From: Brachypterus glaber
Lineage: Eukaryota > Arthropoda > Insecta > Coleoptera > Kateretidae
Direction of reading: 5' to 3'
NCBI GenBank assembly: GCA_958510825.1
Contig: OY294048.1
Span: 25,307,887-25,371,886 of the forward strand
Length of the DNA: 64,000 bases
Below are positions 1 to 10,339 of this stretch, piece by piece. The notes beneath the pieces were generated by a model that did no database searches, was not told where the DNA came from, and worked only from the letters and a program-made list of their open reading frames with translations. The translations under genes and the position numbers were made by a program. Every line of letters begins with the position of its first letter. Positions within the stretch are counted from its first letter, which is position 1.

Positions 1-909
1 CGGTAAGTGGCGATTCGTCATTTGGAGAAAATCGCTATAAAATTCGTTGGTAATCTTGGTGGTGCGGTGCCATGCGTATCTGCCGATACATTTGGCGAAT
101 GTCTGCGGTAAAACCAATTTTATGGAGGCTTAAGTATACTTAATAAGTTTTGTTGCAGCGGCGGTCCAATTAGCAAGGTTTGATTTAAATTTAAACCCTG
201 AGAACCCTTTGAATTTGAATCAAAAACGACCCTTAATTTCTTTCCAAGTACGGGAAAGTGCGGTATATAATAGGTATTATCACCCTCATAAGCGTTTTTA
301 ATTTTTATCATGTGCCCCTCATTTATATATTCTAACATAAAATCAAAGTACTGTGCGTGTAAATCAGGATTAGAAAATAAACGGCGCTCTAAATTATAAA
401 AGCGTTTTAATGCAAGAAATCTTGTATTTTTAAAGCAAGGTTCGGCATTGCGGTAATGTTACCGTGTAACGCCCTGAATTGTCGCGTGAGTGCGTATTTT
501 TAAAGATTTCTTCACAGAGTATATCTTCAGGAGAAGCGGCTTTAATGGTAGGTACTTCTTCGACCTGAGTTTTAAAGTATTATTCAAATCATTATTTGAA
601 AGCGTTAGAAAGTTATTTACTTGCGGTGCGGTTTGAATATTATTTGTTTTACCCATTATGACTCACCCAAATATTGTGTTTAAAGCGACTGGATGATTCT
701 TTGAACCTTGAACCCGACCTTCCGATAAGATATGCGGAAAGAGTTCGGCCCCCAGTAAGATATCAATATCAGTAGGCGTGAAAAATTTTGGATCTGCCAA
801 TGTTAAATTAGAAATATGCGGCCAATCCGCGTTAATTATTGAACAAGGCATACTAGGGCATATTTGGGGTAAAATGACAGCGTCGAAATTTAATGATAAA
901 TCCCTTTTT
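1..909 (-). pseudogene. BEL-1 pol: end of protease, linker and start of reverse transcriptase
   Basis: On the minus strand, 893 to 663 encodes the second half of a BEL-type aspartic protease domain, with the family signatures of a WPH followed by LADP and the DILLGAEL motif that precedes the flap region. 656 to about 440 encodes the linker; a frameshift near 560 moves the FxxTHSRDNSGR-like part into another frame. 338 to 120 holds the start of BEL RT (a YYIPH-type box, KLRVVFDSNSKG, LNQTLLIGPPLQ). A stop near 120 is followed, in a different frame, by the ADIRQMYRQI motif that carries the first catalytic aspartate of RT. The coding sequence leaves the window at base 1. Several frame breaks make it non-functional. 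Confidence 0.8.
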
Positions 910-1267
910 TATTTTTAATTGGGCGTATAGGTAATAGGTAATAGGTTTATTTTGTGTTAAAATAATTACACGTGTCAATAATAATAATAAATAAAATAAA
1001 ATAATCTATAAGTAAAAAGTGCTTAAAAATAAATAAGGTAAAATATGCGTATAAGCTGAGAAAAAAAAAACAATTATAAAATATTAAAATAATCAAAATA
1101 CAAGTAAATATTAAAAATTATGGAAGAAACATAAGAACAAATAACGTTAAAGAAACATATATATCTAAGCGTCAATAAAGTCATTATTTAGGTATTCTTC
1201 AAAGTTAAAGAATGCTTTAGATGCCAAATAATGTTAATAATTTTGTTTTTAAATAAACTGACTTTAA
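910..1267. other. AT-rich 360-bp insertion inside BEL-1 protease
   Basis: The protease frame that reaches about 1268 from the right resumes at about 909, so the intervening AT-rich segment looks like foreign DNA. It has runs of ATAATAA and GTAATAGGTAATAGG but no ORF, clear TIR or clean duplication that I can see. Its limits are accurate to about 10 bases. Confidence 0.4.
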
Positions 1268-1606
1268 GTTCTTTAATTCTTTGAGGTAGAACAATTAACC
1301 GATAAAGTGCAAGAAACATTCATCGAATCGAGCCCGCGTATCGTGATATTGGCGGATAAATCGAGTTTTTCCATGAAAGATTTTGAAATAATATTGCACT
1401 GACTCGCAGAATCGAGTATTAAACGGACTTGGTGATACGCACCACGGGAATCCTTGATTTCTGCTATAGCGGTAGTGAGGAGGACCGAGGTAGCTGAAAC
1501 GACATTCCCAGTAAATGCGGTGGCTAAAGAAGATGTCCCCACCATAGTGGAGGGGGCATCCGCGATTCGCGAGTCACCCATGTGAAATAGCGTGTGGTGG
1601 AGACTA
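1268..1606 (-). pseudogene. BEL-1 Gag end and protease N-terminal half
   Basis: Minus-strand reading from 1606 begins in the last Gag knuckle region (a SLHHT motif typical of BEL Gag) and continues without a stop into the protease: LILDSASQCNIIS holds the aspartate of the active site in the BEL form (DSxSQ rather than DTG), followed by ITIRGLD. The reading frame stops at 1273 where the AT-rich insertion begins. The methionine at 1581 is internal and not a real start. Confidence 0.8.
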
Positions 1607-4232
1607 CACAGTTGTCCCCGAGCTCGCTTGGGTTAAAAAAAAATCGAACCAAAAGTTAAGGTTGGATCCTTGTAGTAATCGGTTTGGAGATAATATATCA
1701 ACCAACAGCCAAATCCAGAAAATTCGCTTTTGGCAGATAATGGTAACTCTTCTTTGAAGAGGTACATCTTTTACACCAATGATAATAGAAACCTGTTCAA
1801 GTGTATTTAGTTAGTATTTTTGACGCAGATTCCAAATATCTTTTCAAAAGTAAGCTATCTATTTTTGTTACGGAGAAAAACATAAATAAAAAAATGGAAA
1901 ATTGAAATTTAGGGTACTTTTAAGCATTTACTTTTATTTAATTTTAGTAAATATATGACTCTAAAGTATAAATGAAGAAAATCTGTTTCTTTAACTTAAT
2001 AAAAATGCTAATTAGAACTTAATTTATTAACCATTTTAAATTTGGGAACCTTTAGAAAAATCGATTGATTTTGATTATATTTTATTTTGTTGAGTAGTGT
2101 GAAAATTGCAATCCTTCAAAGTTTGACTTTTTAAATCATTTTATGGAATAAGTAAATCAGTGGTTATAAAACGGTTTAGAACATTGAATATAGTTTCTCC
2201 ATCCGGCGGCGGTTCTAGGGAACCACGGCACTATGATACCAAATGTGTACTTGTTTGGGAATGATGCGAAACTCTCAACAAAATGAGGGTGCTAGGACAC
2301 GAGGGTGTTGAAGGCAATGAGGCAGCAGACTCTCGTGCTAGAGAAGGGACATGCACTCAATTTACTGGCCCTAAACCTTTAACAAAAGCCACCTGGTAAA
2401 GTCTACCAAAAAATGGGAAAGCAAAATCATTGTTCGATATTGTAAAGACCAAAACTTAAGACAGGCCAAAATATTTATAAAATATGAACCTGAAAAACAA
2501 GAAAAGTGAACTCAGCATTCCGGAAATAAAAACCAGTCATTGCCCTCTAAGATAAGGCTTAAAAATTGACACCTGCTGTATATGCTCAGAAGCACCAGAA
2601 AAAGCCGAACACATTATCTGCTTTTGCAAAGTCATCGTTTGTAAAAAGCTACTATATCGAACAGGTATATCCAAAATCTGCAGATATATCCCAAGTAGCC
2701 CCAAAAATACTTTTGGCCTTCTTGGGAAGCCTAAAGTTATATGTAGATTAAATTATGAAGGGGATTCATAATAGATCTCATTGGTCGCAGTGACTTGAAA
2801 GGTACTATGTTGCCTCACAACCCCATTTGTATTGAATTGTATGATGTTTAAATATAACTTAATATTTTAAGGAAAGGCGTTCTTAGTAGTATCTGGCGAG
2901 CCTGCCTATTAAAATCTGTTCGAACCCACTATGTTAAGCAACAATACGAAAAATGTAATTTATTATTAATAATCGGTAAAATATAATACATACAGTTGTG
3001 TTTAACCATATTATAATTTTTTGTCTCCATTTTCCAATTTCATTGCTGACTTTTGACTTATTTATGTGTATTTGTATACATTCTAAAGATGAATAAACGA
3101 ATTGAATTGAATTTAAAATATAATACAAAACGAGGAAGCCGAGGAAACATTAGGGAAAATAAATATATATCCCCAATGTCAGAACGTGTAGATTTAGAAA
3201 ATAGTTAGAATGTAAATTGAATATAAATGAATTTCTAGTCTAATAAATTATCACAAATCAGTTAGTAATCACCGTTTTATTTCACCCTCTCTGATCAGCT
3301 GAAGGACTAAAAAGTCTTCTCCATCCTGCTTATTCAGAGAGTTACCTGATGTAAAATATAACTTACAAGTCTGGGTATATTGCTTGGATTTGTAATAATT
3401 ATATTAAAAAAATAAAAAAATACAGACAATAAAACGATCTACTACTGTGCCAAACAAAATATATTATTATTTTATAAGATGTTAAAATATAAAACATAAT
3501 AACTAAAGTTAAATTATATTTAATAAAAAATGGAAAAAAATAAATTTAAATTAAAATAAAATATTTAATCTTATTGCAATACATGTATTAATAAATAAAA
3601 AAAACTTTAGACAATAGTCTATGCTGGCTACACATATTTTAAATCATTACTTAAAACAAAGATGGGGTTGTCAGAGTTTTATATAAATAAAACTTAACAT
3701 ATTGAGAACCACTGCTTTAAAAAAGGACACTACCCAACAGACCGTAATTTCATCAATGATACTGTAAAAATAGCAGTTACTTTTTCAGGTTCTTAAGTTC
3801 AGAAAAAAATAATATTTTTAACTGTTAGTAGCGTATATATTTAGTTAAAAACATGAAATTTATTCAGGTTTAGTCGAAAGTATTATATTTGCTAAAATGT
3901 AATAAATAAAAATGCTTAAAAGTGCCCTAAATTTCAATTTTACATTTTTTTAAGAACGTTTTTCTCTGTAAACAAAAATGATAGCGTAATTTTGAAAAGA
4001 TATTTAAAATCTGCGTCAAAAATACTAACTAAATACACTTGAACAGTTTTCTATTATCATTGGTGTAAAAGATGTACCTCTTCAAAGAAGAGTTACCATT
4101 ATCTGCCAAAAGCGAATTTTCTGGATTTGGCTGTTGGTGGATATATTATCTCCAAACCGATTACTACAAGGATCCAACCTTAACTTTTGGTTAGAATTTT
4201 TTTTAACCCAAGGGTTCTCGGGGACTACTGTG
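1607..4232. mobile_element. Non-autonomous DNA transposon with TIRs of about 340 bp, 4-bp ACTA duplication
   Basis: The two ends are inverted copies of each other: 1607-1950 matches the reverse complement of 3890-4232, beginning CACAGTTGTCCCCGAG on the left and CACAGTAGTCCCCGAG on the right. ACTA at 1603-1606 is repeated at 4233-4236. Removing the element and one ACTA restores the BEL-1 Gag frame, so both ends are fixed to the base. No transposase is visible; the interior holds a LINE fragment and AT-rich DNA. CACAGT termini recall Transib or Chapaev-like ends, but Transib normally makes 5-bp duplications. The superfamily is left open. Confidence 0.85.
2280..2760 (+). pseudogene. LINE fragment: RNase H end and C-terminal cysteine motif
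   Basis: The plus strand near 2288-2380 encodes GHEGVEGNEAAD followed by R-A-R-E-G, the last motif of the RNase H domain in R1/Loa/I-type LINEs. About 180 bases further, near 2569-2640, another frame reads CCICSEAPEKAEHIIC, the CCHC-like motif that follows RNase H in such elements. The reading is broken by stops. It lies inside the DNA transposon 1607-4232, either captured by it or inserted into it. Confidence 0.65.
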
Positions 4233-4271
4233 ACTACTGCACTTCGAACAAACTGTTTTCGATTTACACTG
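4233..4271 (-). pseudogene. 39-bp sliver of BEL-1 gag between two insertions
   Basis: Minus-strand translation gives a cysteine-knuckle stretch (C-K-S-K-T-V-C-S-K-C) that joins in frame to Gag on both sides: to the knuckle ending at 6367 and to SLHHT at 1606. It includes both flanking duplications (ACTA at 4233-4236 and ACTG at 4268-4271). Confidence 0.85.
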
Positions 4272-6366
4272 TGTAACGATATAAATCGTCACTTTGTAAT
4301 ATAGCAAGGGTTAATTAAACTATTCGTTTACTTACGTTATAATCTATGTTTATTTTGTATATAAATAGTTACGTACGTACAGAACTATATTGTATCTGGG
4401 ACTATTTTGTAGCAGGAACTGAATTCTAACCATATAAATCTCTGTTCCATAGTTCTACCTGAAAATAGCATAAAGAAAACATAATTAGAAAATGGTTTTT
4501 AATAATAAAGAATCATATGACTTATTTCTCTATAATACATTTGTCTATGGACTTACCTGGTTTTTATATGTTTCAGAGTCTATTGAGGGTTGGATTTCAC
4601 TGGCTTTCATATGTAGATTGTCTCTCCTGGAAAGTTGTGTATGCTTTATTCCTTCGGGATAATCTAGAATTTGTTGAAAATAGTTTGCTGGAACTGCTCA
4701 CTTAGATTCAGTATTTTGTTTATACTTAGTTCACAGGGCACTTAGTATTCTGTTCGTATTTTTATTAGTTTTGCTGATAAACAATAAGTATTGTTTATAT
4801 TAGTTTCTTAGAGTAATATTTTGAGGTTAGATATCACTAATACGGATTTATTAGGAATTCTACACGGTAAAACCGTAGTTGATAAAGACTTGCATAGATG
4901 TCGCTAATAGTTCTGAAATATGATTTTATTTACCTGAAAGATTCGTGCCTGTTTATAAGGTCGATTTTCGTTCTTTTTGAAGCAACTCTAATACAAGATG
5001 GTGGTGTCGTATTGACGAGTGTTTATTTTCTGCAATCATCCAAGTAATCCTTCATGTATTTTTATCTAAAGTTAGTGAAAATGAATATTTAAACAATGAT
5101 GAAGATATTGTAACTGTTATTTTCTACAATTACACATTTATAACGTTTCGATGGACATCGAAGACTTAGCACGACACGTAAGTTACGTTTTTCTGTTTCT
5201 TAGAATATTTCTGAGATATAATTATTGTTTCAGCACCATTCCTATACCATTAATATGGAATTACATTAACCATTCCTATACCATTAATATGGAATTACAT
5301 TAACCATTCCTATACCATTAATATGGAATTACATTAATCATTCCTATACTGTTAGCTTAAACATAATTTAAGTTGAAGTTTATTTTGGTATATTTGATAT
5401 ACGAGTTCTCCGCATGGAGTGATGTTCTGTTGGAACATGGTTCTGTAATTTTCGGCATAGATAAATTCTATGTAACCGTCTAGCAGACAATTTTACATTG
5501 GACATAATTTTCAAAAGTATATTTTATCCCGGACAACATTTTCAATAGTACATTTTATCCTGGAAGATGATTTTTCCGAAGTAGATGGGACAGCTTATTT
5601 TTTTCTTCTTTCATTTGAGAAATGAATTCATCAACATAGGGGAGACTTGCACAGAGGGAGACTATGGAATTCATACCTCATGGATTTTGCAGAAACCAGC
5701 TAAGTACTCTTTCTGAAAACTTTTGAAAGCAATATTTCATATTTTAAATTCTTTTATTTCAATATTCTTATAACTGTAAACTTTATCAGATCTGATATAG
5801 TATTGTTTAATACTATATGCCCTTCTGGCTTTTGTTCATTTTTAGGTACTTATTTTTTTTAAAAACATTTAATCTCATTTATTAATTATTAAATATCATA
5901 CTTTTGATTAAATGATTTCTAATTTAAGCATGACTTTTATACACTGCAAGAAATGATTGCTGTTTACATACATTTCTTGGTGCTTGCTGAACTTCATGTT
6001 TTCTTTATACATTTAAGTCGAATGATTTCTGAATTTAGTAATTTTTATTAAAATTTCTTTCATTATATCTTAATATAATTACACATATTTGTTATATATA
6101 TTAATACATTACTTGATGTGCTTTCATTAAGTTTATTTATAATAAATTTCTCAAATGAATTATCTTATTTTATTTAAAAGTTATATTTTCTCAAACTGAA
6201 AAGCTTAAGTATTTACACTAGGTTGTTACTTACCTAAAGGAGTAAAAGCTAAAGTAACTGGCGCCCCTAACAACATTAATCAATTCTTTCTATTTTTCCC
6301 TTGCCCATACCCATTGCTCCGCTGTCAAAACTAGCCGTTGGCAGTGAACGTATTAATTACGGTACA
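4272..6366. mobile_element. Unclassified 2,095-bp insertion with TGTA...TACA ends and ACTG duplication
   Basis: ACTG occurs at 4268-4271 and 6367-6370, and its removal with the insert restores the BEL-1 Gag frame. The ends are TGTAACG and CGGTACA, so the termini are short imperfect inverted repeats of the TG...CA type, as in a solo LTR. A PBS-like TGGCGCCCCTAAC lies at 6259-6271, close to the right end, which does not fit a simple solo LTR. No ORF of note was found. A solo LTR of unusual length, a truncated LTR element and a short-TIR DNA element are all possible. Confidence 0.7.
5236..5349. repeat. 34-bp tandem repeat, three copies plus a partial
   Basis: A 34-base unit starting CCATTCCTATACCATTAA is repeated at 5236, 5270 and 5304, with a partial diverged fourth at 5338. 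The three full copies are nearly identical by eye. It lies within the insertion 4272-6366. Confidence 0.9.
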
Positions 6367-7408
6367 ACTGATTAAATTGGTGGATTCCTAAACAATTTAC
6401 GCATAGGCGGCGTTCTTTGATTAGGGTGTACCTTTCACGCGGAGATTTTTCTAACAGCTTGGGGCACTTGTAGACTAAATGCTCCAAATTACATAATGTA
6501 CAAGTGTTAGAATTAGCGGTAATTTTTGTAAAATAATTATTAGAAAATTTAGGTTTTTGCGGAAAATTATTATTACTATGTTGCGGTTTAGCGGGTGGTG
6601 AAACAGTACTCAGTGCAACTGCCTCATAGGCGTTGCATTGTTTAGTCAAAAATTCGACTAAATTTTTATATTTTGTGATAGTATAATTATTACCGTCCTG
6701 TTCTAATTCAAAACGGGTAGAGGTAGCGTTGTCTAGGCGATTTAATAGCATTTGAAGAAGAATAAAATCCCACTGTTCTGTGGGTAAATTTAAGGCTTTT
6801 AAGGCGGATATATTTTCTGTAAAGATTGTAATTAAATTGCGGATATTTTCAGAGGTAGCGTTAGTTTCCGGCAACTTCGGAGCGTTTTCTATCTCGCTCC
6901 AATGGGCGGTCGCTAAAATGCGTTTGTTTTCATAGCGTTTTACTAGGGAATCATAGGCAATTATGTAATTTTCATTGCTCATTGGAATTTGTGAAACGAT
7001 CTGTAATGGAGGCCCGTTCAGGGCCGTGCGTAAGAAATTGAACTTTTCGACAGGGCTAAGGGCCACGTTCTCGTGTATCATAGCTCTGAACATATCTATG
7101 AAAGCTTTCCACTCTTTTATGTCCCCTGAAAATTTTTGAAGTTCGACTTTGGGAAGTCTAACATGTCGAGTCGAGTTTGAGTCGCTAGCAATTTGAGAAG
7201 TATTTAGAGTAGCGTCTTGTGGTTCATGCAAAGCGTGAACACCCTGTATATATTAATAAGACTCCTCAAATTTTTCGCACACCTCAAACTGTTTCTCAAT
7301 GTTAGCCCGTATTGACCTAAAATAATATTATGTTGCTTGAAAAATCCCTGATATAGGGATTGTAAAACTTTCACGTTGAACTATTGCAGTTTTTATTTTG
7401 TCTGACAT
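6367..7408 (-). pseudogene. BEL-1 Gag
   Basis: Translation on the minus strand starts at an ATG at 7408 and, after two in-frame stops (about 7320 and 7255), runs open to the insertion at 6366. It shows the BEL/Pao Gag (DUF1759-like) pattern: LPKVELQKFSGD, then WKAFIDMF, EKFNFLRTAL, an LxKRYENKR box, and a first zinc knuckle CTLCNLEH followed by CVNCLG. Gag coats the element RNA and forms the particle. The second knuckle is cut by the insertion 4272-6366. A long open frame seems to start at 7231, but that is a TTG, and homology continues upstream of it. Confidence 0.85.
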
Positions 7409-8323
7409 GATTAAACGGCGTTAATTAAGCAAACAAATTTGCAAACAAATAATTGAAAAATAAATGCAAAATAAAAATTATTATTTAGGTGGTACCTAGT
7501 CAGCAGACCTTGCGAGCGTAAAAAAAATAAATAACAAAAAATCAAACACTATAAGAAATGTTTAATTTAATTTAAAGAATACAATATTTGCAGTTAATTA
7601 TTATTACTAACTTAAAAACAATTAACCCAAAAAATAAGCGTACAAAATATAGAAAATCCACAGTTATACACAGTTGTGTTAGGATTAGATAAGGAGCTAC
7701 CCTAAAAGGCTCGTATAGGACCATGTTTGGGAGTGGACTGCTGTTTAGTTTTGATTTATAGGGTGATGGACTTGTAGATCGAAATGTAGATCTGCAGCAG
7801 TTGAAAATAGCGGTAAAAATAGTAAATAGATTTAAGCGGTGTTTGCGTAATGCGTGATGAGGTGAAAAGCGGTAAATAATAGACCATGAGATTAATAATG
7901 ATAAGAGAGAAAAGCGAGGGCTCGAAAAATCCTACCTTTCATCTCCTGCGGTGTTCCCTGGGATGCTCTAGCTAGAGTGATGAGTGATAATGCCAGGATG
8001 TGAGTAGATGTAGTACAAGCGGTGATGGTCACATTATATTAAGAAGCGGTAATAAATCACTAATAGTTTAATTAAAACATATTATGGCGGTATTGCGAGC
8101 GGTTGGTTAAAAAAGTGTGTGTGTCTGTCATTCAGACCGGTTGAAGTCTCTCCGCGCATAGGAAGTTTCGAAACCCTTTTGCGCGGTAAATTTGAGTTTA
8201 AATATAAGAAACTTAAAATAATAAATTGATGTTTCGTGGAAACGGAACATGTTATAAAGAAGTGTTTAAATTACATCAACCCCAGACCATTATTCGTAAC
8301 ACGAGGACCCCAAGTTCGTGACA
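7409..8323 (-). repeat. BEL-1 leader and probable 5' LTR
   Basis: The minus strand from 8323 reads TGTCACGAACTTGGGGTCC, a plausible LTR start, with an AAAACAGGTCTGGGG-like element soon after. The LTR/PBS boundary could not be fixed; one candidate is near 7500. There is no second copy in the window to confirm the limits. 7679-7701 matches 9244-9266 exactly over 23 bases. Confidence 0.45.
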
Positions 8324-8454
8324 ATATTTTAAAATTCAAAGTGGTGGACTCAAGATGCCGAATTTAAGATTACGAATTATTAAAAACAATTTTTTACTAC
8401 AATAAATAAAAGTTTATTAAGTCCACGTAATTAATTTGGGAGCAACTAAAAAAT

Positions 8455-8737
8455 ACACTGCCCAGTAAAAGAGCTTTCCCATTTTACACCTCCGCGCGTA
8501 AAATGTTTTTTTTTTTATTATCAGATTCACTTTTAGCAACCATAAAAACCTTAATATACCAATTTTCACGAAAAGTACCCTCTGCCCCTTTGGGGGTGAA
8601 GTTAGAATTTTGTTATAATCAGATTCCCTTTCAACAACCTCAAAAGTCAAAAGTCCAAACCCCAATATACCAATTTTCACGAAAGCTACCCCTCACCCCT
8701 CAGGGGGTGGATTTAGAATATTTTTATTATCAGAACA
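8455..8737. repeat. Modular hairpin repeat, cluster I
   Basis: Begins after TA with CACTGCCCAGTAAAAGAGC, then the CCTCCGCGCG box, then two modules of the form TTATTATCAGATTC...CAACCTCAAAA...ACCAATTTTCACGAAA...CCCCTNNGGGGTG. It is cut on the right by the 53-bp minisatellite. Open frames across it (for example 8503-8757) are translations of repeat DNA, not genes. Confidence 0.8.
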
Positions 8738-9160
8738 TATTGCCGGGAGGCAAATAGGCACGGAAAAGCCCTGTTCAGGTTTTCTGAACATATTGCCGGG
8801 AGACAAATTGGCAAGATATGTGTTGTGGTGTTCAGGACAATACTGTGGGACTGCCCCTCGTGGAATGGCTGTATAGTTGGTTTTGTTTTATTCTGTTCAG
8901 GTTTCCTGAACGTCTTGCCGCGGGCGACGATGTGGACGGCCTCTTGATGATGACTCTTCTTATGTGGCTTTGTCATCTTTTTATTGATTGGTTTTGGTTG
9001 TTGTCATACTTTTACCATATTTTAAAATTAGTTTTTTTTTTTAATTTTAAGGGCAAGGGCGGTGTATATTTTATATAAAATTATATTGTTAATGAGTTAA
9101 GCATGTGTACCAATTTCTAATCTCAAAAGTTTATTTTAAGTGGGTCAAAAAGCTGGTTCA
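8738..9160. repeat. 53-bp minisatellite with palindromic core, and its AT-rich flank
   Basis: A unit containing GAACATATTGCCGGGAG and the inverted pair CTGTTCAG/CTGAACAT occurs about twice at 8738-8815, and a diverged piece recurs at 8893-8930. From 9030 to 9150 the sequence matches the reverse complement of about 18,720-18,840, including TTTATTTTAAGTGGGT. The same family is present in the opposite orientation right after the assembly gap at 18,189. Confidence 0.75.
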
Positions 9161-10330
9161 CGGGCCTAGAATTAATGACTGCTCCCACTTAATAAAGAAT
9201 GTAGTATGTAGATATATTAGTGAAATAAAAGAATTGGATAAGGTTAGGATTAGATAAGGAGCTACCTCAACCCAGTCTTGGGACAAATAAGTTGATGATA
9301 TTGAGATTAAAAAAAACAAACAAAAAATATATTTTCCAAATTCTTGGAAAACATAAATTTTTTTTAAATATTTATTGAAATACATTGATCTCGGTTAAAA
9401 TAATAATGTTGAAATCGGAGGCTTTAAAAATGCTATGCCGCATATTTGATCAAGAATGCGACCAAACTTTTATGACACTCCTACTTAATCTTGTGAAAAA
9501 CTTGACAACGCTGTAAGGATGCCACTAGGCTCAAAAAGAAAGTATACTGATGCCAACTTTCCTAAATGTATAGAAGTATACTCTGAAGGATGCCACCCTT
9601 AGATATACCGGATGCTGAAGATGGTCTTTACGGTTTGTAAATGCAAAGAACAGACACTATTTCGAAAAAGAAAAGGTTCCGTTTTTTACAGTCTAGGTAT
9701 GTTTATATATTTATCTCCTGAAGCCAAACGCTTTATCCGATATCGACGATTTTGATTAAGATTATCTTATTTGGAAAATATTCTGGGCGACATTAAGGTT
9801 GCAAAAAAAACAAAATAGCGGCTGCTGGGCGTCATTTTTTTGTGACAAAAAAAATAAATTTTTAAAAGGTGTCAAGTTGGGTATCAAATTAAAGGAAATT
9901 TTTCGTAGGTAACTGAATATTAAATTTTTTCCACAAAGAGTCAAAATGGCGGCTGTCAGACGTAATTTTTATGGCAAAATAATTTTTAAAAAATGGTTTT
10001 GTTTAGGTTACATTATATTACATTTGTTTGCAAGAAAACAAAAATGGCTGCTGGACTGCATTTATGACCTACTGATTAATTTAAAGAACTTTTTTGTGGC
10101 GTATTAAAAAAGGACGGCTTCTAATTATTAAAAAAAGGAATAAAAGCCAAAGATTTATTAATATTTATATGGGTTCAGGTTTATTGTTTTAAATAAATAA
10201 ATATTTAAAAACTTGGTTTGTAGTAATTTTTTTTATTATTTTTATTTTTAATAATTAAGGCAGAAGACCGTAAACACCCTGTATATTTATTATATAATAC
10301 GCCATCTAGGATTAGCCATTTTGAACGTTG
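9161..10330. other. Non-coding stretch with degenerate AAAATGGCGGC-type repeats
   Basis: No gene seen. Three degenerate blocks centred on 9817, 9943 and 10,039 share an AAAAT(G/A)GCGGCTG core followed by TTTTTATGGCAAAA-like sequence, spaced about 100-125 bases apart. Near 10,277 lies ACACCCTGTATAT, a motif also present at 7235. The rest is AT-rich. Confidence 0.6.
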
Positions 10331-10339
10331 ATGCATTGA

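Larger units (their letters stand above)
1..8323 (-). mobile_element. BEL-1: BEL/Pao LTR retrotransposon, nested and broken, runs off left edge
   Basis: Pieces of one BEL/Pao element follow each other in the expected order when read on the minus strand: a likely LTR start near 8323, Gag (7408 down to 4233 in pieces), retropepsin (1606 to about 663), the linker and the start of reverse transcriptase (338 to 1). The rest of pol and the 3' LTR lie outside the window. The element carries three insertions (910-1267, 1607-4232, 4272-6366) and many stops and frameshifts, so it is dead. The order of domains and the BEL-type Gag and protease motifs are seen in the sequence; the LTR limits are inferred. 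Confidence 0.85.

Noticed and set aside
5236..5349. Possible CRISPR array
   Set aside because: The 34-bp units are directly adjacent without spacers; the DNA is eukaryotic.
7232..7246. ACACCCTGTATAT (also at 10,277; similar at 52,719) as a MITE terminus
   Set aside because: At 7232 it lies within the Gag frame, and no partner terminus or duplication was found nearby.
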